Shown: positions 1 through 15,400 of the stretch, piece by piece | How the letters are laid out: every line of letters starts with the position of its first letter | How positions within the stretch are numbered: position 1 is the stretch's first letter | Assembly (NCBI GenBank): GCA_022606135.1 | Contig: JABYQN010000007.1 | Span: forward strand, 868,001 to 932,000 | DNA length: 64,000 nt | Source of the DNA: Fomes fomentarius | Taxonomy: Eukaryota; Basidiomycota; Agaricomycetes; Polyporales; Polyporaceae | Direction of reading: 5' to 3' | Notes under the pieces: model-generated | Databases searched by the model: none | What the model was told of the DNA's origin: nothing | The model's input: the letters and a program-made list of their open reading frames with translations, nothing else | Translations under genes and position numbers: made by a program

Positions 1-421
1 TACAGGCTTCTTAAGGCTACAACCGTGGCGTATAGGTGGGTGGCTACCTGTACAAAGGAGGTAGTATTCAGCGTCTTGCGACTACTACCTCCATTCTTCA
101 CCGGGAAGGGGAGCCACCGAATGTCCATCGTGTTTCGGACTCTCCTTCCGACGTCATTCCACACCGGTCGGATGATGAGCAAACATTGCTGCTATGTAGC
201 GCAATACATACGCTCTGTACGCTACGCCAGGGGACGTACTGCGCAGTCACTCACCGAACGTAGGAGCCGAACATCTGTTACATGTCGCGCTAGGACGACC
301 TCATAGTCAATTTAGGCTCAACCTAAAGCATTCACAAATTGGTATTGCACTACAGATTACACACGCATGACGATGAAAGCCGGTACAAGTGAGCAAGTGA
401 TATACATAATCTACTTTTGCA
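1..421. other. intergenic, 3' side of midasin gene
   Basis: This stretch lies downstream of the midasin stop codon and runs off the window edge. The small open frames in it have no recognisable protein features and no convincing splice pattern. I see no gene, RNA or repeat that I can support. Confidence 0.4.
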
Positions 422-3400
422 TCATGCCTCCGCGATGCGCTCGAAGAACTGCTTCAGCGTCCCCGACAGCACATCCGGAAGTGCCTCCACATTCCGCAGG
501 ACCACATAGTACTCGAAGGGGAAAGTATCCAAGTACCGCTCCACCGTCAGATCCATCCTCCCGTCCACCATTTTGTACCCGACCTGGTTCATCGACAGGA
601 TAGAGTTATCGTTTTGACCCGAACCACCGACTCCGGAGCCCACGTTCTTGAAGTGCAGAGAATCGAGGATGATGAAGACGATCATGACTCTTTGCTCCTC
701 CGCCCGTCTCAGCATTGTCCGCAGTCGGTCATGGTCCTGACAGATGCCATCCGAGATGATGATCTCGAGTTGCCACAGGTCCGCCGAAGAAGATGAGCTG
801 ACCGAGCGCCGCTCTCGCGCCTGCTCTAGCAGCTTCAGGCTCGTATCGACAAGCGACAGGACCTGCGTCGCCTTCTGATCGAACTTGAATGCGCCCATGA
901 CCTTGGTTCCGGCCTGGTCGGTGAACGGGCCGCCGTCGAACCCGTGCAAGACATCCACTGTCTCTCCGAACTTGGCAATCGCAATGTCACCAACTTCGAG
1001 CTTGCCCAACGCCTTGGATACGAGGGCAAGGGTCTGGAACGCAAGGTGGACAGAATGTGACTCTGCCATAGATCGGGAGTCGTCGAGCGCGATGAGCACC
1101 TGGTATTCGCGCTGGCTCGGGCGCGTGCGCCGCAGCCAGATCTTGTCCTTCGTGAACTCGCTCGCGATGTAGGGAATGATCTTCTTCATGTTGAGGCGTT
1201 TCCCCGTACGATAGTCGCCCTTGAGGCGCGTCGCCATCGTCGGCTCAAGGATCAGGCGCAGCTGTTCGCAGAGTGCGTATGAGAGGTCGTGTGTCAGCGC
1301 TTCGTACCTGCGCCACATTTCTTCAGCACCGTGATCAGGATGACCTTCTGCCTGCCATTGGCGCAAGGCGAGTTCGACAGCATGCTGGGCAGCCTCCTCC
1401 ATGTCGTCAGAAGGGATTGTTCGATCAGAGGGGAGGATGTCGGAAGGATCTGCGGCGGATGTGCCAGGCTGTTGAGAGCGGATCTCCGTCCGAGTGAGGG
1501 CGCTCTTGACGTCCTCACCGAGAGCTTGAGCAGTATTCTCGGCATGCAGCGCGGACTGCGGTGGGAGCGAAGTCTGCTCTTGCACAGCTTCGGTCGACTC
1601 CTCGAACAGCGGGACATCATCCGTAGTATCCATGTCATCATCCAGGAATTTCAGGTCATTTAGCTTCGCAACGTTCTCCTGTTGTGCTGGACCCAGCGCC
1701 TGCATCTCATCTGCGCCTTTCTCTTCCTCGGGGTGGAGGTATTCGAGCTGGGAAGCATTGGTCATGTCCGGCTGCTGTCGCTCTGAGTTATTCTGGCCGC
1801 CGTCGCTCTCCAATACCTCGTCGATGCGCTGACTGATCTCGCGGAGCGCATCGCCCAGACTTCGGAGTGGGTTGCTTTGGAGCGGCTCAGGCTTGGCTTG
1901 AGAAGGAGAAGCGCCTGCTTGAGAGCGCGTAGAGCCACTTCCATCCTTCGTGTCTTCCGTTGACTGGTTTGCGTTGGCGGAAGGTTCGGAGGTTCTGCGG
2001 GTCGGAAGTGAGTGCCTTCGTAATTGTGACAGGGACAACTCAACTCACTGTTCGTGTGATCGCTCCTGTTGAGGGGCACTGTCTTCTTCTGAAGGAGCAT
2101 CTTCGCGCTCGGTAGCCTCTTCGGGTCCGCCGTACTCACCAGCAGACGCTCCTTGGACGCTCTCGCCCTGGTTAGCCTCAGCCATGGTTTGATCACCCGT
2201 CTGTCCACTATCCTGGCCAGTTCCGGCGTGTAGGTCTGGTTGTGCGGTAGCATCATCAACGATGTCATCGGTCGGCCCTTCTGGTTGAGCTGCATCTTCT
2301 TGCATCGCGTGGGGGTTGTCGCCTTCCGTGTCCAATCCGTCTTCCTCCTCCGCATCCTGCATCAGCTCATCAGCTGGTCGCTCTTCCTCCTCGGCGTCCT
2401 CTTCGTCGCCCATCTCGATGTCCTCGTTGAGATCAGGCTCCTTGCCATCATCCTTCCCAAAGTCCATGTCGTCAGGAAGGTCAAGTGTTTCTGCGTCGGG
2501 AACGAAGTCGTCCAGGGACGCTCCAGCCTGCTGGTCTTGCACGCCCTCCTCCATCTCTTCTTCGCCTGCTCCCTCATCTGGTGCCTGTTCCTCCTCAGCT
2601 GCTTCGTTGCCTTCCTGCTGTGCGGCGGCCTGATCTTGCTCCTCCTTGTCCTTCGAAGACCTGCGTCCTTCGTCTTCCTTTGCGACGGTCTCCGAGTCGT
2701 TCTCCTGCTGTTTTGTCGAGTGATCATCGGCCGACTTGCCCTGATCCTTCTTCTCATCGTCCGGTCCGCTCTCGTCTCCCCACAGTTTCTCATCCACCGC
2801 AGATGGATCCCCCGCATCGAGATCAGCAACCTGTTCCTCCGGTTCCTCGCCCTCCTCCTTGTCATCTTCCTCGTCCTCCTCTTCCTCCGCATCCTCCACG
2901 TCTTGCATCTTCCCTCCGATATCCTCGCTCATCTCCAGCGCGTTGCCCTCTTCCGCCCGCTCGACGTCCTCATCTTCGCCTGCTTCGTCCTGTAGACCCT
3001 CGACCTGGCTCTCGTCTTGAATATCCTTGCTGACGTTCTCGCTGCCGGAACCCTCGCCGAGGCCCACTCCCCCAGCATCCTCCATCCCTGCGTCGCCTGC
3101 TTCCCCCTCTCCTGCCTCGGGAGGCTTGCAGAATCCGTCCCTGGCCACCGAATGCATGACGGAGCAGATAACGTAGTCCAACTTGAACAGTGCCTTGGTC
3201 CATGCACAGTGGTTGGTGAGCTGGACCCGAGCGAGTTCCAGATACGCGTCGAGGAAGGGGAGGATGCGCACGAGCCTCCTCTGCAGCTCGTCTTCCGGGG
3301 CCTGGACTGCATCCTGCACGACGGTTGTCAAAAGCGAGAGAACTTCGTCTGTCTTCAGCGAACGAGTGACTTGGCTGATGAGACGGTTGTATTCGCGGAC

Positions 3401-6400
3401 GAAGCGATCCGGCGTTTCGGTATCTGCTTTCGGGGGCGGAGCAGGAAGAGCGAGGATGGCTTGGACACCCAGTAGGAGCCGGTCGATGAGCTGTCCGGTG
3501 GAATCCGTAGAAGAACTTGCATGTTCGTGGGAAAACTGTGTGAATTTGAAGGACTTGCGCTGTTCAAGCCAGTCAAGAAGCGGCCTGACGAAGTGTGCAA
3601 CGATAGTTGGGCCCCCTATCCACCTTCCGAGCAGCTGTACAACAGTGCGGACATGATCGAGAGCTTGCTGTATGGCAGTAGCTTCTCCTGCGTAGCGAAT
3701 GAGCAATCGATATCACGCACATCTTCGCTTCGCCAGACTCACCTTCAAGCAGAACGGAAACACTGAGCAACCTCACGTTCGTGATGACATCATTCAGACG
3801 CCCGAATATCGTCTGAGTGGCAGATTGAGCAGATTGGAGATCCTCCAGTGCGTTGGGTAAAATGTCAGTCTCCGGCACCTGTCGTAGGTATTGTTGCCAG
3901 ATGGTGACGGTTTCGTCGAGCGCGTTCACAAGTCGCCCAATGTCCTCCTTGATGCTCACGATGCGAGGGAGTAAGTCGGGCCCTGAAGCTACGATACGAG
4001 CCTGATGTGAGATCGCACGAAGACGCGTCACCGCTTCCTGTACGTGACCATAGTGCCGAACCGCCTCTACAAAACTGGGGGAGGGTTCAACGAGTGTGCG
4101 ATGAGGTCAATAAGAACAACATACCTTGTCCTCGCTTCGATGGCCAGCGAGAAGGCAGACTCCACCAGATTCGTACCGCGCTGGAGATCCCGTGTCCCGA
4201 TGTCAGGATGGTGATTCCCTAATCTAATCCGGAGATCTGGGAGCAGTTTCGACAGACGAAGCAAATAGGCCTCGCTCTTGTCCAATGGGCCGATGGTTGC
4301 GTCAGTGACAGGCTGCTCCCTCAACCAACGCGGATTGCCTTGTTGCTCGAGCACCTCCGGCTTGATATTGACCGCGAGCCCAATTCGCTTGAGTTCCTTC
4401 AGGAGATCGCTCCATGCTTTCCGTTTCCGGACTAGCAATGCCTTGAGGAACTTCTCTCGTTGCTCCTTGTTTGCGTTCACAGGAACAGAGGTGGAGGCGA
4501 GAGTTTGCAACGTAGTGATGACCTCCGAAGATAGATCTTCGACGTCGACCGGCGATAGTGAACTAATGAAGAGCGCGACTCGTGCTTGAATCAATGAATG
4601 GAAGGTCCTGAACGTCCGGTCAAGGTTGAGAAGGTGGTCGGGATGACCGTTGACTGAGCGGAAGGGAGGAAGGGTTGGTGTTTCCGTGGAGAGCTGGAGA
4701 ACGAGGTGATCTGAACTAGACGTGGCCTCTTCTGAGCTGGCGACTGCTGGAACCAAGTGCGCAGTGACTGGTTGGCGGAGGATCCCCTTGAATTTGTGCA
4801 CGCATCTGTACAGTTGACGATGGGTCCTCTGGGCACTCTGCTTGAGAGCATGGACATTGATATCCTTCCAGCTGGCGAGCTTGATGAAGTCCCTGATCTC
4901 CTTCTCCAGTGCCTGCTGCTGTGAGGACAGAGAGCCGGTGAGTCGTGGTAGGAATTGCAAGTAGAAGGCTCTAGTGGAGCGCAGAATGCGGTGCACGCGC
5001 CGTGAAGCATGGGAACGCTTCCCGATTTGAAAACAGTAGGACTCGAAAGCGAGCAGGTGGTCAAGGCGCGCAGAGAACTGACCCAAGGGACTCGATATCA
5101 TGAATTCATCGAGCAGAGGGACGAGGCCTTCTAGATATCGCGCCACTGCTCCTGCATCACCATTCTCTTCCTCTTGAGCAGCTGCTTCGACTCCTCGGAC
5201 GGTCGCTTCGTATAGCCGGAACCACCATTCGGACGATCCGCCTTCAAACTCTAGTGCTTGGGTGCGGAGAAGGCCCTGCCACGACGTCAACTCCAATCGG
5301 CGCCAAGACACAACAAGCGTAGCGAGCTCGTGCTGGTATGCCTTGAGGGTGTTCTCCTTGTTCGCATACATCTCCCAGTCTTCCATCTGCAGGAGGAGTT
5401 GCTCCACAGCAGAGAGCACCTTGGCAACAGGACTGAAGATGTCCAGCTGAAGGATCGCATCACAACGGCTTTTGAGGTGCTGCAACACCATCTGCTCCGG
5501 CCATTCCTGGATGAGAGTGCTGAGACGGTCTGCCATTCGGTGTAGTATGCTCGATGATTCGCGAATCGCCGGGACGTTGGAGTCCGCGTAGAAGTTGAAT
5601 GGGCGAGTTGAGTGACGCGGAACCTCGTGCATCACCGCCAACCTATCGACTAGGAGTGATATCTGGTATGGTCGACTGCGCTGATCCAGTACTTCGGGGA
5701 GATGAGCTGCGTGTGCGTTCAGAATGTCACGCACAAGCTCCCTCTGTAGTCCAGCGAGGTGGAGCCTACAGTCCGTGACCGAGTCGAGACCGCGGCTGAA
5801 GAGGTGATGATGAAGGATGGAAAGTCGTCTGACGGCGAGGGGCCGCAAGATATCGGGAGTCTTCTGTTGGCCAGGCTTCGAAGAGACTGAAGGCGTTGCC
5901 TCCAAAATGTCCTCATACTCTGGGAATAAAGCGAGGAACTCCTGCTCCTCGAGCTCCGCGTCCGTCGCAAGATCGTTGGTCTCCGTCTTGTGGCGATACA
6001 AGGATTCGGCCTGGCGTTCCTCCTCCGCCTTCCGTGCCTTGTCTACCAGCCACAGGCCAAGGGATTGATCGTAGATGGACTCTACCATTGCGATGCATGA
6101 TTGGAGCTCTACACCGCATGCTACGCCCAATGCAGTGGATGAAAGCCTCCACAAGGCGAGCTCGAACGTAGTGCTCGATGGCTGTCCAGTCATGTCCGGG
6201 AGGGCGTCTAGGCCTCCCATGGACGGAAAAGTGATCAAGGCGCTCGTAGTGATAGTGTCCTCGTTCGAGCCGACTCTGTCGGTCGAAGTTGCGTCGGCGA
6301 CCAGCCGTAGACCCAACCGGAGTTGGAGGATCGCGAGCTGTATAGGCATGCTGATGTCGGCGTAGTCGGCGTAGATACTGTCGAGACGTTGAGAGAACGC

Positions 6401-9400
6401 GGACGAAGACTCCTGGATGACTTGTTCGCGCAAGGAGGCGCCGGTATCGCCGCTCTCGAGTGCGGACACGACACCGCCCACCTTTGCATCAGAGATGACT
6501 TGTACCAGGAATTGCGATACTTCGGTCCAGTAGGCATGCAGCCTCATCACGTCAGAGCGCGCAGATTCTATCCCAACGCCACTTGTAGCATGCTTATCCA
6601 GAGCTTGCAGCATCTCGAGAAGATACCTGATGGCGGGGTTGTCGCCTCTGCCAGTCGTCCTCTCCTCGTGCATGCGGTAGAGTACGAGCTCGTCCTCCAG
6701 TAGCGCGCGTTGCTCAGACCCGAATTTGTGCGAACACTGACGCACGACAGCAGGGTCAACAGGGATATTGGGGACATAGAGCCTCATAAGAAGCTGTGAG
6801 AGCGCGATCCAACTGCGACCTAGCGTCACATATGAATGCGTATTTCCGCAATTCGCGAGGGCCTGGAGGGAAGGACGCAAGGTGGCTTGATAGAGGATGG
6901 CAAAGTTAGCATCTTGCAACTCGTCTAACCATTCGATCACGTGCACAATGTCTGTGGATGTAGGCATTTCAGGCAGGGGTATTGTGGAGGAGGGCACGAT
7001 GCATGCAGAGAGCTATACGCCGATTGCATGAGACATTCGTTACGTGTGGCCGTAGTACACCACTCACTATGAGCGTGGATCGCAGTAGGACATGGACAAT
7101 CTGCGACCAACGATCTGTTGGCCCAGAGAGTCGGCTTGTCAGTGAGCTCAATCGTTGTCTCAGCGCGAAATCGTATCGCGTGAAGATGTCCGACGCCCGC
7201 GGAGTGTCATCGCTATGTAATCCTCTGACTTGAGTTATGCTAGGCGTTGCAATAGCAGAACGCTTACCAGGCGATGATGGTGGTACATAGTTCAACGGGG
7301 TGGCAGAATGCCGAAGGACCACCAATCTACAGCATTGCATAATCAGTCAGATACTCGATTTGATATGCAACACACATACCTCCATAATAGGTACGGCACT
7401 CCAAATTTGTTCTAACCAACGCTTCAGAGATTTCACGAGGGCAACCGTCGTCTCTACAAGGAGACATTGAGATAAAGACTCCTTGAACATAGGAATTGAC
7501 ACACGTTCATGCGCATCAACGGCCCATAGCAGCTGTCTGTACGGAATCAAACTGGCTAGAGACACATTACGGTCGGAACATCCGTAGTTGATCAGATCCA
7601 GTATCACCTAAATCAGGGAGGTGGAAGTAAGTATATATATAGAGCAGCGCCAGGACTAGCGCAATGACTGACAGGTTGCGATGTGGTGATAGATCTTGAC
7701 GCTGAATCCAGAACGTAGAGCTGCGCGAAGATGTACGTGAGATCGACATCTTGGTGAATGCTCTCTCCCGTCATTCCGGGATCGAGGAGACGCTGCTAAC
7801 ATATGAGCTTAGGAAGGAAACTTGGTAAGAGGGGGGACTCTACCTTGTTCAACTGCGTAGTAAGTTCGAGGAGCTTTGTGTGATCGTCACGAGAAGGTAT
7901 CGGAAGCTTCCACATAGACATGACGTCTAGCACCTGAGAACGCAACTCTGTGTGAACTAATCAGTCGTAAGTCGTCTGCCATAAAAGAGCCACAACGTAC
8001 TCGTGTCGCATATAGAGTGGGAAAGACAGCGGTCCGCATTGTCGAGCTGGGCGACATGACTGCCATCAATATCGGCTGGAGGTCTACCATCCAGAGCGTT
8101 CCAGATGGCGCTCAATCCAATTCCAGACGTCAACGAGATGACCTCGTCCAATGCTCTGGCACTCTGGATTATGTCTCCAAAAATTGACGATTCAACAGAG
8201 ATGTCTCGCAGCGTCTGCTTGATCCACCCCGAGATTGCGATCGCGAGGGAAAAGTCAAACGTGGTCGGGGACTGTATGGCAGCCCGCAAAAAGCGACCGA
8301 AAGCGACAAGTTCGAGCATCGCGTCGACGGACTATTGATCGAGTGAATCAGTCGTGACCTAGACATGTGCGAATGAATGTACGTACATCGGCTTCGGCGT
8401 TGCTGAGGTCAACTGTATCAAGAAGCAACGTTGCACCACGCCTCACAGTGTTCACCAAGAGCTGAGCGCGCGTGTTAGCGATATGACGCAGTCGTGCTGG
8501 CTCATCACTGCGTTTGACCTCCCGATCTTCGTCATTAGCTTTGAATGATTCACCGTAGTCCGCCGCGGCAGCAACGAACAGACGAAGGTAGCGCAGGAGC
8601 ACCTCCTGGTTGGGACTTGCTCGGAGGGAGATTGCGTATAACGGCTTACAGCACAGAATATGAGCTTCTTATATATCACTCACCTGAATCACACAACTCA
8701 CCTGCGCGAGCAGTGCATCAGGCGGGATGTGAGATGTTTGACTGATATTCTTCCGCATAAGGATGACAGTACGATATAGGTGGCTACATTCCAACGCTTT
8801 CAAGAATGCGCGAATGATGTGGGGGAGGGGACGGACGGACGGAGAGTTGCAGAAACTGAGGAAGCGGGATAGATGATGTATGGCGTTCGGAACCACATGA
8901 GCAGCGACAAAGTATAGCTCTGCGCGTCCTGAAGGTATGACGCTTGAAGATGAAAGCCCCGGCACCAGTCCCATGACAGCAGCATTGGTCGAATCTTGTA
9001 AAAGGAGTCGGTTGGCAGACACAGACCATGGTCGGCTATTCGACGAAGATGAAAGCCTGCGAAGGCCTCGCCGGAGTAGTGCATGGTGGGAGACAGCTTG
9101 CCTTGGGTCTGGTGTTCCGACAGCGAGCCGAGGTGAGCATCGGATGTGGTCGATGACGCGGCACCGATCCTCGTCTGCCAGTGAAGATAAGATTGCGATT
9201 TCGATGCCTCTGTTACGCATCGCTCGTGAAAGCTCTCCATACTGACTATCAGCACACATGAAGAGTCTGAAGTCAGAATGAGGACGCAGAACCTGGACCT
9301 CGCCGTTCACTGCCCCGCGTTCGTTCAGTACAAGCGAGCCACCTATCTCGCACAAGGAGTTGAGACGGTCCAAGACCGAGGGATTGCAGAGGTTGGCGCC

Positions 9401-12400
9401 ATCGAGAAGAAGCCAGTGACCTTTCTTGAGAGCTTGGACAAGCGGTCCATCAACCCACTCCAGATGCGCCACCTGAGAGCTTCGGCCGGCAAGTAGCTCC
9501 GCCTGAGCCTGTATTCGAGACCAGCGAGACCGGTAGGGCTCTGGGACTTCATCAAGAGCATCGGACATGGTTTGAACGATATCGGACACATTGGAAGGAG
9601 ATGTCCCCCGCGTCAGAGCGTGAAGTCTTGCGAAATAGTCGGAAGTGGCTAGTGATCTTGATCCTAGTACAGAGCATGATATCTCCTCACAAAGATTGAC
9701 CACCTCGCGGAGGACACCAGATGCACAGTATCCCAGGTCGGTCTCTTCGAAACTGCCGAGTATGTCTGTAGCATCTGTTGCGTTGTTGATGGATACCTCC
9801 TGTAGAGTCTTACCCAACGCATCCGCCATTGTCCTGACAAGAGTCGTCTTACCGCTATTCCTTGGGCCCGTCAGGATTGCAAGCCACCCATGCTCTATGC
9901 AGATTCCTAGAGATTCTAAGGCAGCCGACGAAGATTGCAGAATCTGCCCGCTTCGCAGTGATGAACAGCGTGCGCCGCGTGATGCTCCATGGTGGCCAAT
10001 TTGAAGGTACAGTGGGGAAAGGAATGCTGATGGTCTGTCTTCCACTTGACGGTGGCCCGGAAAGAGGTTGGAGAATAGCTCGTGAGCACGTGATCTGTCC
10101 TCCGCCGTTCTGAACCTCTGAAGAATGACCGAGGACAGGTATTCGGAAGGATGAGCGGGAGGGTCTGAGCGATGAAGAAGTGTCGCCCATCGAATAACGT
10201 CTCGAAGGTTGAACTCCCACGGTGCGCCCTCCCGTGCGAATGACCTCTTGACCATGGTCTCTTCGTTCAAGAGCGACGTATATGCAATCATCTTCTGGAG
10301 TATTTCAGCTGGATAGTTGGAAAAGAGGTTCTGGCAAATGAGTAGGAGATCGTTCGGAGACATCTCTTGCACGTAGACCTTCGTGAAGCGATTGAGGAAA
10401 GACTTCGGCAAACCCTTCCGACCACCGCCTTGATGGAGAGGATTTTGCGCCGCGAAGATGCGGAATGAGGTGTGGCGAACAAAAGAACGTCCGAGCTCGG
10501 GGATGTAGACGGTACCTCTGTGATCGAGGACGGCATTCAAACCTTCCAGGACCGACTGAGGAGCCAGGTTCATCTCATCGAGCAAGACCCAATGTCCTTC
10601 CTGAAGTGCGCGCAGGAACTCCGCATCCTTCCATGAGAACTGACCAGGCTCTCCACCCTCGACAGGGAGGTCAGATCCAAACAAGTCGACGAGGTCTGTC
10701 TGGTCGGAGAGGTTGATCCGACACAGGTGATGTCCACACATGTTCGCGAGCGCCGCTACAAGACTGGTCTTGCCGACTCCAGGACTACCTTCGAGCATGA
10801 TGGGCTTCGGCAGCTGGCAAGCTCGGACAACTCGCATGACGTTGTCACGGGCTGTGGGTGCTTCTAGGCTGAAGCTCTGAGGCGATGAAGGTTGGGGCCC
10901 TCTGGGTACAGAAAAGATACCGAAACGGACAATGTTGGTATCGGTTGATGCTGATTGGTCTTGATGGGTAGCAAGGGACACCGGAACCAGCTCATCAAGT
11001 TTCGCGACTGCTTCCGCTTTCAGCTTGCTTAGAGCCTCGTTGGAGTACGCGGACAATTGAGGCATAGAGCCCAGTCCATCAAGTAATGTCATCTGGGCTG
11101 CGTGATGCTGCCATGACCGTGAACAATTGTGAATTGATAACAGCGGACAAAGTGACTTACGAAGACCTCGCTAGGGGTAATCGCGGCTATCACACTGCCC
11201 CCCAAAGTCGCGTTGGAGAAGGATACCCATGCCTGGCCAATTGTCAGAGCTTATCTTAACAACCCTATGGCGGCATGAGTACACTTACTAAGATATCCCT
11301 GAGGTTGGCAAACGACTGATCGCCCACAGTTGCGCAAAGCCACCCGACGAAGTCCAAGAGCGGTTGCGTATACGGCTTGAGTACATCATGTTGCCACAAC
11401 GTCTCGACGATGCACTCCAAGTCACGGCGATCTGTGATAGGAGGGACCCAAATTTCCGTGAACCGGTTCCGCAACGCAGGCGATAGTTCCTTCTTGCCGT
11501 AGTCTCCGCCAGGGTTCATCGTCGCGACGAACTTGAAGTCGTCTGCAGCCTTGATAGCTGGGATCTCTGCGTCGGTACCGCCACGTTCCGCGAGGATAAT
11601 CGTACGACCGGTCTCGAGAACGCTGTTTAAGCGTTCAAGGACGGAATCGTCAGCGAGAGAGATCTCGTCTAGGAGGAATACGTCGCCGCGCCGCATGGCT
11701 TCCACCAGGGGACCATCGCGCCACTCGAACAGCGCGGATAGTCGTTGCAAACGCGTGCGAAGGTCTTGCAAGACGAGCGCTTGATCCGACGACAACGACC
11801 CGGATCTCAAGAGACGGTCAATGGTCGTAGTCAACGACGCAGCGTCTTCTGACAGCTCAGTAGGACCATGTTGTGAGAGGGTCTGAACGGCCTCGCGTAA
11901 CGTTTCCGCTTCCAGAGCTGCCTTATTACGGATGGGTCGAAGACCACCGATAAGGTCCGCGGTCTCCGTGTTCTGGTGACAGTTGACCGTCCGAAGAGTG
12001 CGACTGAGGACCTCCGCATATAACTGGCAAACCGAGGTTTTCCCACACCCAGTCTCACCAACAAGCAAGATGGGCTCGTTGAAGCGCAATGCGCGAGCGA
12101 CTAACACGAAGAGTCGTTGCATCGCACTCGTCCAGACCACTTGGGATGACGAAGGAATTGGGCATCCCAGGTATGCACTTGGGTCGATTTTCGGCTTACG
12201 CAGGTTGTAAAGGGAGGACTCGTCGACGCGGACCTTCATGATCGACTCGATGACCTCCTTCACAACAACCTTGTCGTCGTCACGACGCGCGCGTTCGGCA
12301 AGAAGCATATACCCGTTCGCCGCAAGCTCTTCGTAGCTCATCGCGTCCCTCCCTGCCCACCGAAAGAGGTCCCGGAGAGTTGCAAAGCCCTGTTTGCTCT

Positions 12401-15400
12401 CGAATACACGACTGGACTGCCGGCGCTTCTGAAGTTCGCGGAAGACACTGACGATCCGCTGGCCATACGAAGGGGCGATGCGGCACCGCTGGCAGAGGAT
12501 TGTCTCTAACTCTGACTGAGGGACGTCCTCAAAGTGGACCTCTAGGAAACGGTTGCGGAAGGCGCGCGATAGAATCTTACGTCCTGCGTACAAGCCTGGA
12601 GGGTTCTGCGTCGCAAAGAGCATGAAGTGCGGATGGGGACGGACGATCTCTTGCGTCTCGGGAATCAACAGTTCGCGGTTATCGTCAAGGAGGCGGTTCA
12701 GGGCTTCAAGAACGTCTGTAGGCGCGAGATTGAGTTCGTCCAGCACGATCCAGTCTCCCTGACGAAGCGCGCGAACGAGAAGGCCCTCCTTGAACACCAG
12801 CTTTCCAGTGACGGGATCGGACACGTAGGTGCCGATATATTCTTGGATGTCCGTGTGCTCGTGGTTGTTGATGCGCACAAAGCGATGCCCGGTACGCTTC
12901 GCGAGGTACTCGATAGAGCTGGTCTTCCCGCTGGAAGTCGGACCCTCAATGAGAACAGGGAAGCGTTTTGCGGCGATAATGCGCGCGAGGTCGATGAGCT
13001 TCGTTTCGACCGACGGAGTCATGATGTACTCCTCAGCAAGATCTTCTGGCAGAGGACCTCTCTTGAGGTAGAAAGGACCAAATTTCACGAAAGTAGAGGG
13101 GTCGCCAGGAGGAGCTGGCTCCTTGGTGAGGAGGGATCGAGGGTTCCTTACGCCAGCGAGGATGTGCTTTTGAGCGAGCGCAGTAACCGCAGTCGCGCTT
13201 GGTCCATCGAGCACCATGGTGAACGCCATAAGACACCCCTCCCATAGTGCCCTCCTTAGAGAATACGAGGTCGCCATATCCGAAGCGAATGTCAGTGCGC
13301 GAGCGAGTGTACGCATGCTGAAGTGGGGGCGATGATTCGCACCATCTGCAATTTGGCGCACCTCCGCGAGACGCTTCACTGCAGTGTAGAAGTCTGCGAC
13401 GTCCATGATCGCACCCTTGTCCCCAACGGCACACGCGCCAATGTACTGAGTGACAATGGTAAGGAGCGTTTCCTTGTCCGCATCCGGCGGGGGCACTTCG
13501 ATCTCTGTAAAACGCGAACGGATGTTGGGAGGGAGGTCTTTCTTGCCCACGTCGGTAGCAGGGTTCATACAGGCGAAGAGGCGAAAGTCGGGATGACGAG
13601 GAATGGGCTCGAGTGAACCTTGTTCAGTCAACGTGATAGACGCTGTAGGTCCGTGAAGCAAACCAGATATTGACTCCAGCGTCTCGGGGGTCGCCAAATT
13701 GACCTCGTCGAGTAAGATCCTATTTTCAAGCGTGAGCGTGGTTCAGACACAAGGGGCTACTCTTTTATCGTTACGCACCAGTCCCCATTCCGCAAAGCCT
13801 TAATCAAGGGACCTTCAACGAACGCAAAGGCGAACTTGCTCTTGCCTTGGACATGCTGCACTTCAAACGTCCGCACATCGCTCTCAAAAGCTTGCCAAGC
13901 TTCTAGCGCCACGTTCAATCCCAGGCCCTCAGTCTTCCTGCGCTTTCTAGCCGCCGCTCCCTCGAGTTCCTTGCTGTGGACGTCATGAAGGTTATTATCA
14001 AACAGCTATATAAACCCACTTGACCAACTTACGCATCCTCCTCGGCCTGCTTCGCCTGGATCCTATCCTTGGCAAGGCGAACTGCCTCCAACCACAATCC
14101 AGCCGCGCGCTTCCATTTCCTTTCCTGGACGGCCTTCCGCACAGACTCCTCAAATGCGGCGTTCTTCTTCCGACTGAACGTCCCGCCGAATAACTCGAGG
14201 AAGCGTCCCTGCAGATCGCCACCTGGCACGCGCGCATCCACAGGCTTAAACCCACCCAGGATGTCTGATGATCCCGTCTGATTCGACAGATTTAAGGAGA
14301 TAAGGGGATGGTGGAGGAGAGACGCCAGGTGCGTCACCACACTCGTCTTTCCCGTCCCGGTTTCGCCAGTGAGTAAGACAGGTTCCGCGAGAGAGACTGC
14401 AGTCGCCAAGCGAGCGATGAGCGACACTGCTGGACGGTGCATCGCGAAGGGACGCGTGTAAGGCGGGGCGATATCCATCTTCGCGACACGTGCGTGAAGA
14501 CGTGTGCGTCCTGCCCGTATAGCGCTGATACGCCCGTTGACGTCCTTCTCGACCTCGAACTCGGGTGTTCGTTTGTGGAGAATCCAGTCGCAGCGCTCCT
14601 CTGACAAGCCGAGGTGTTCCGCAACAACTTGGATTATCCCGTTGAGGTGTGCGCGGCCTGAGGTAGTGGTCGCGCCGGCGCCAAAAAAGACATCGCGAGC
14701 CTCGAGGAGTATTTCTTCGCGCACAGAGGGGTTTATGAAGATCTGAGAGAGACTCGTAGGCTGTGTATGATCCTCGTCGATGTCCATTGACTGGTAATTT
14801 GCTGGAATGATCCCGTTGACTCGCGTACAAAAACGCTCGAGCTCACGAAGGCCGATGTCGCGGGTCGAGGCCGGACTTCCAAGTGCGCGGACACTTTCCC
14901 ATAAGTTTATTAGAGCCAGCGCTGGCGCGCCACCGAGGCGGGGGAACTTTGTGTCGACAATCAATCGCAGGTCGCTCGTCGTGGGTGAGTCCATTACAAC
15001 CTCGTAGAACTTGTGCGCGCCAAGGAATGTCGGAGCAGGGAAGGCGCCTATGCGAGAGGGCTGCAACGAACGCGTTGCAAACAGCGCGAATGATTCTTCC
15101 GCTCTGACCGTACCGCGACTGGGAACATTCAGACGTGCGCGCCCGCCTATCCACTGGTCTGCGCCCAGAGACTCGACTAGAGGTTTGAGAATGCCGAGGA
15201 GCTCCATGGTCGCGCGATCTATATCCTCGAGGACCACCCATTTACCTTCTCGCATTGCTCGTACAAGGACTCCCTCCTTCCACTCGAACGTGCCAGGGCG
15301 GGTAGGTGATGAAATGTAAGAACCTAAAAGCGAGCGCGGGTCCAAGGATGTATCTGCGAGATGTATTGTCACGATATGATTACGCGAGTCCGGAAACAGC

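Noticed and set aside
2240..2995. 251-codon plus-strand frame opposite midasin
   Set aside because: It is the antisense shadow of the repetitive Asp/Glu-rich midasin tract (rich in Leu, Val and Phe) and has no independent support.
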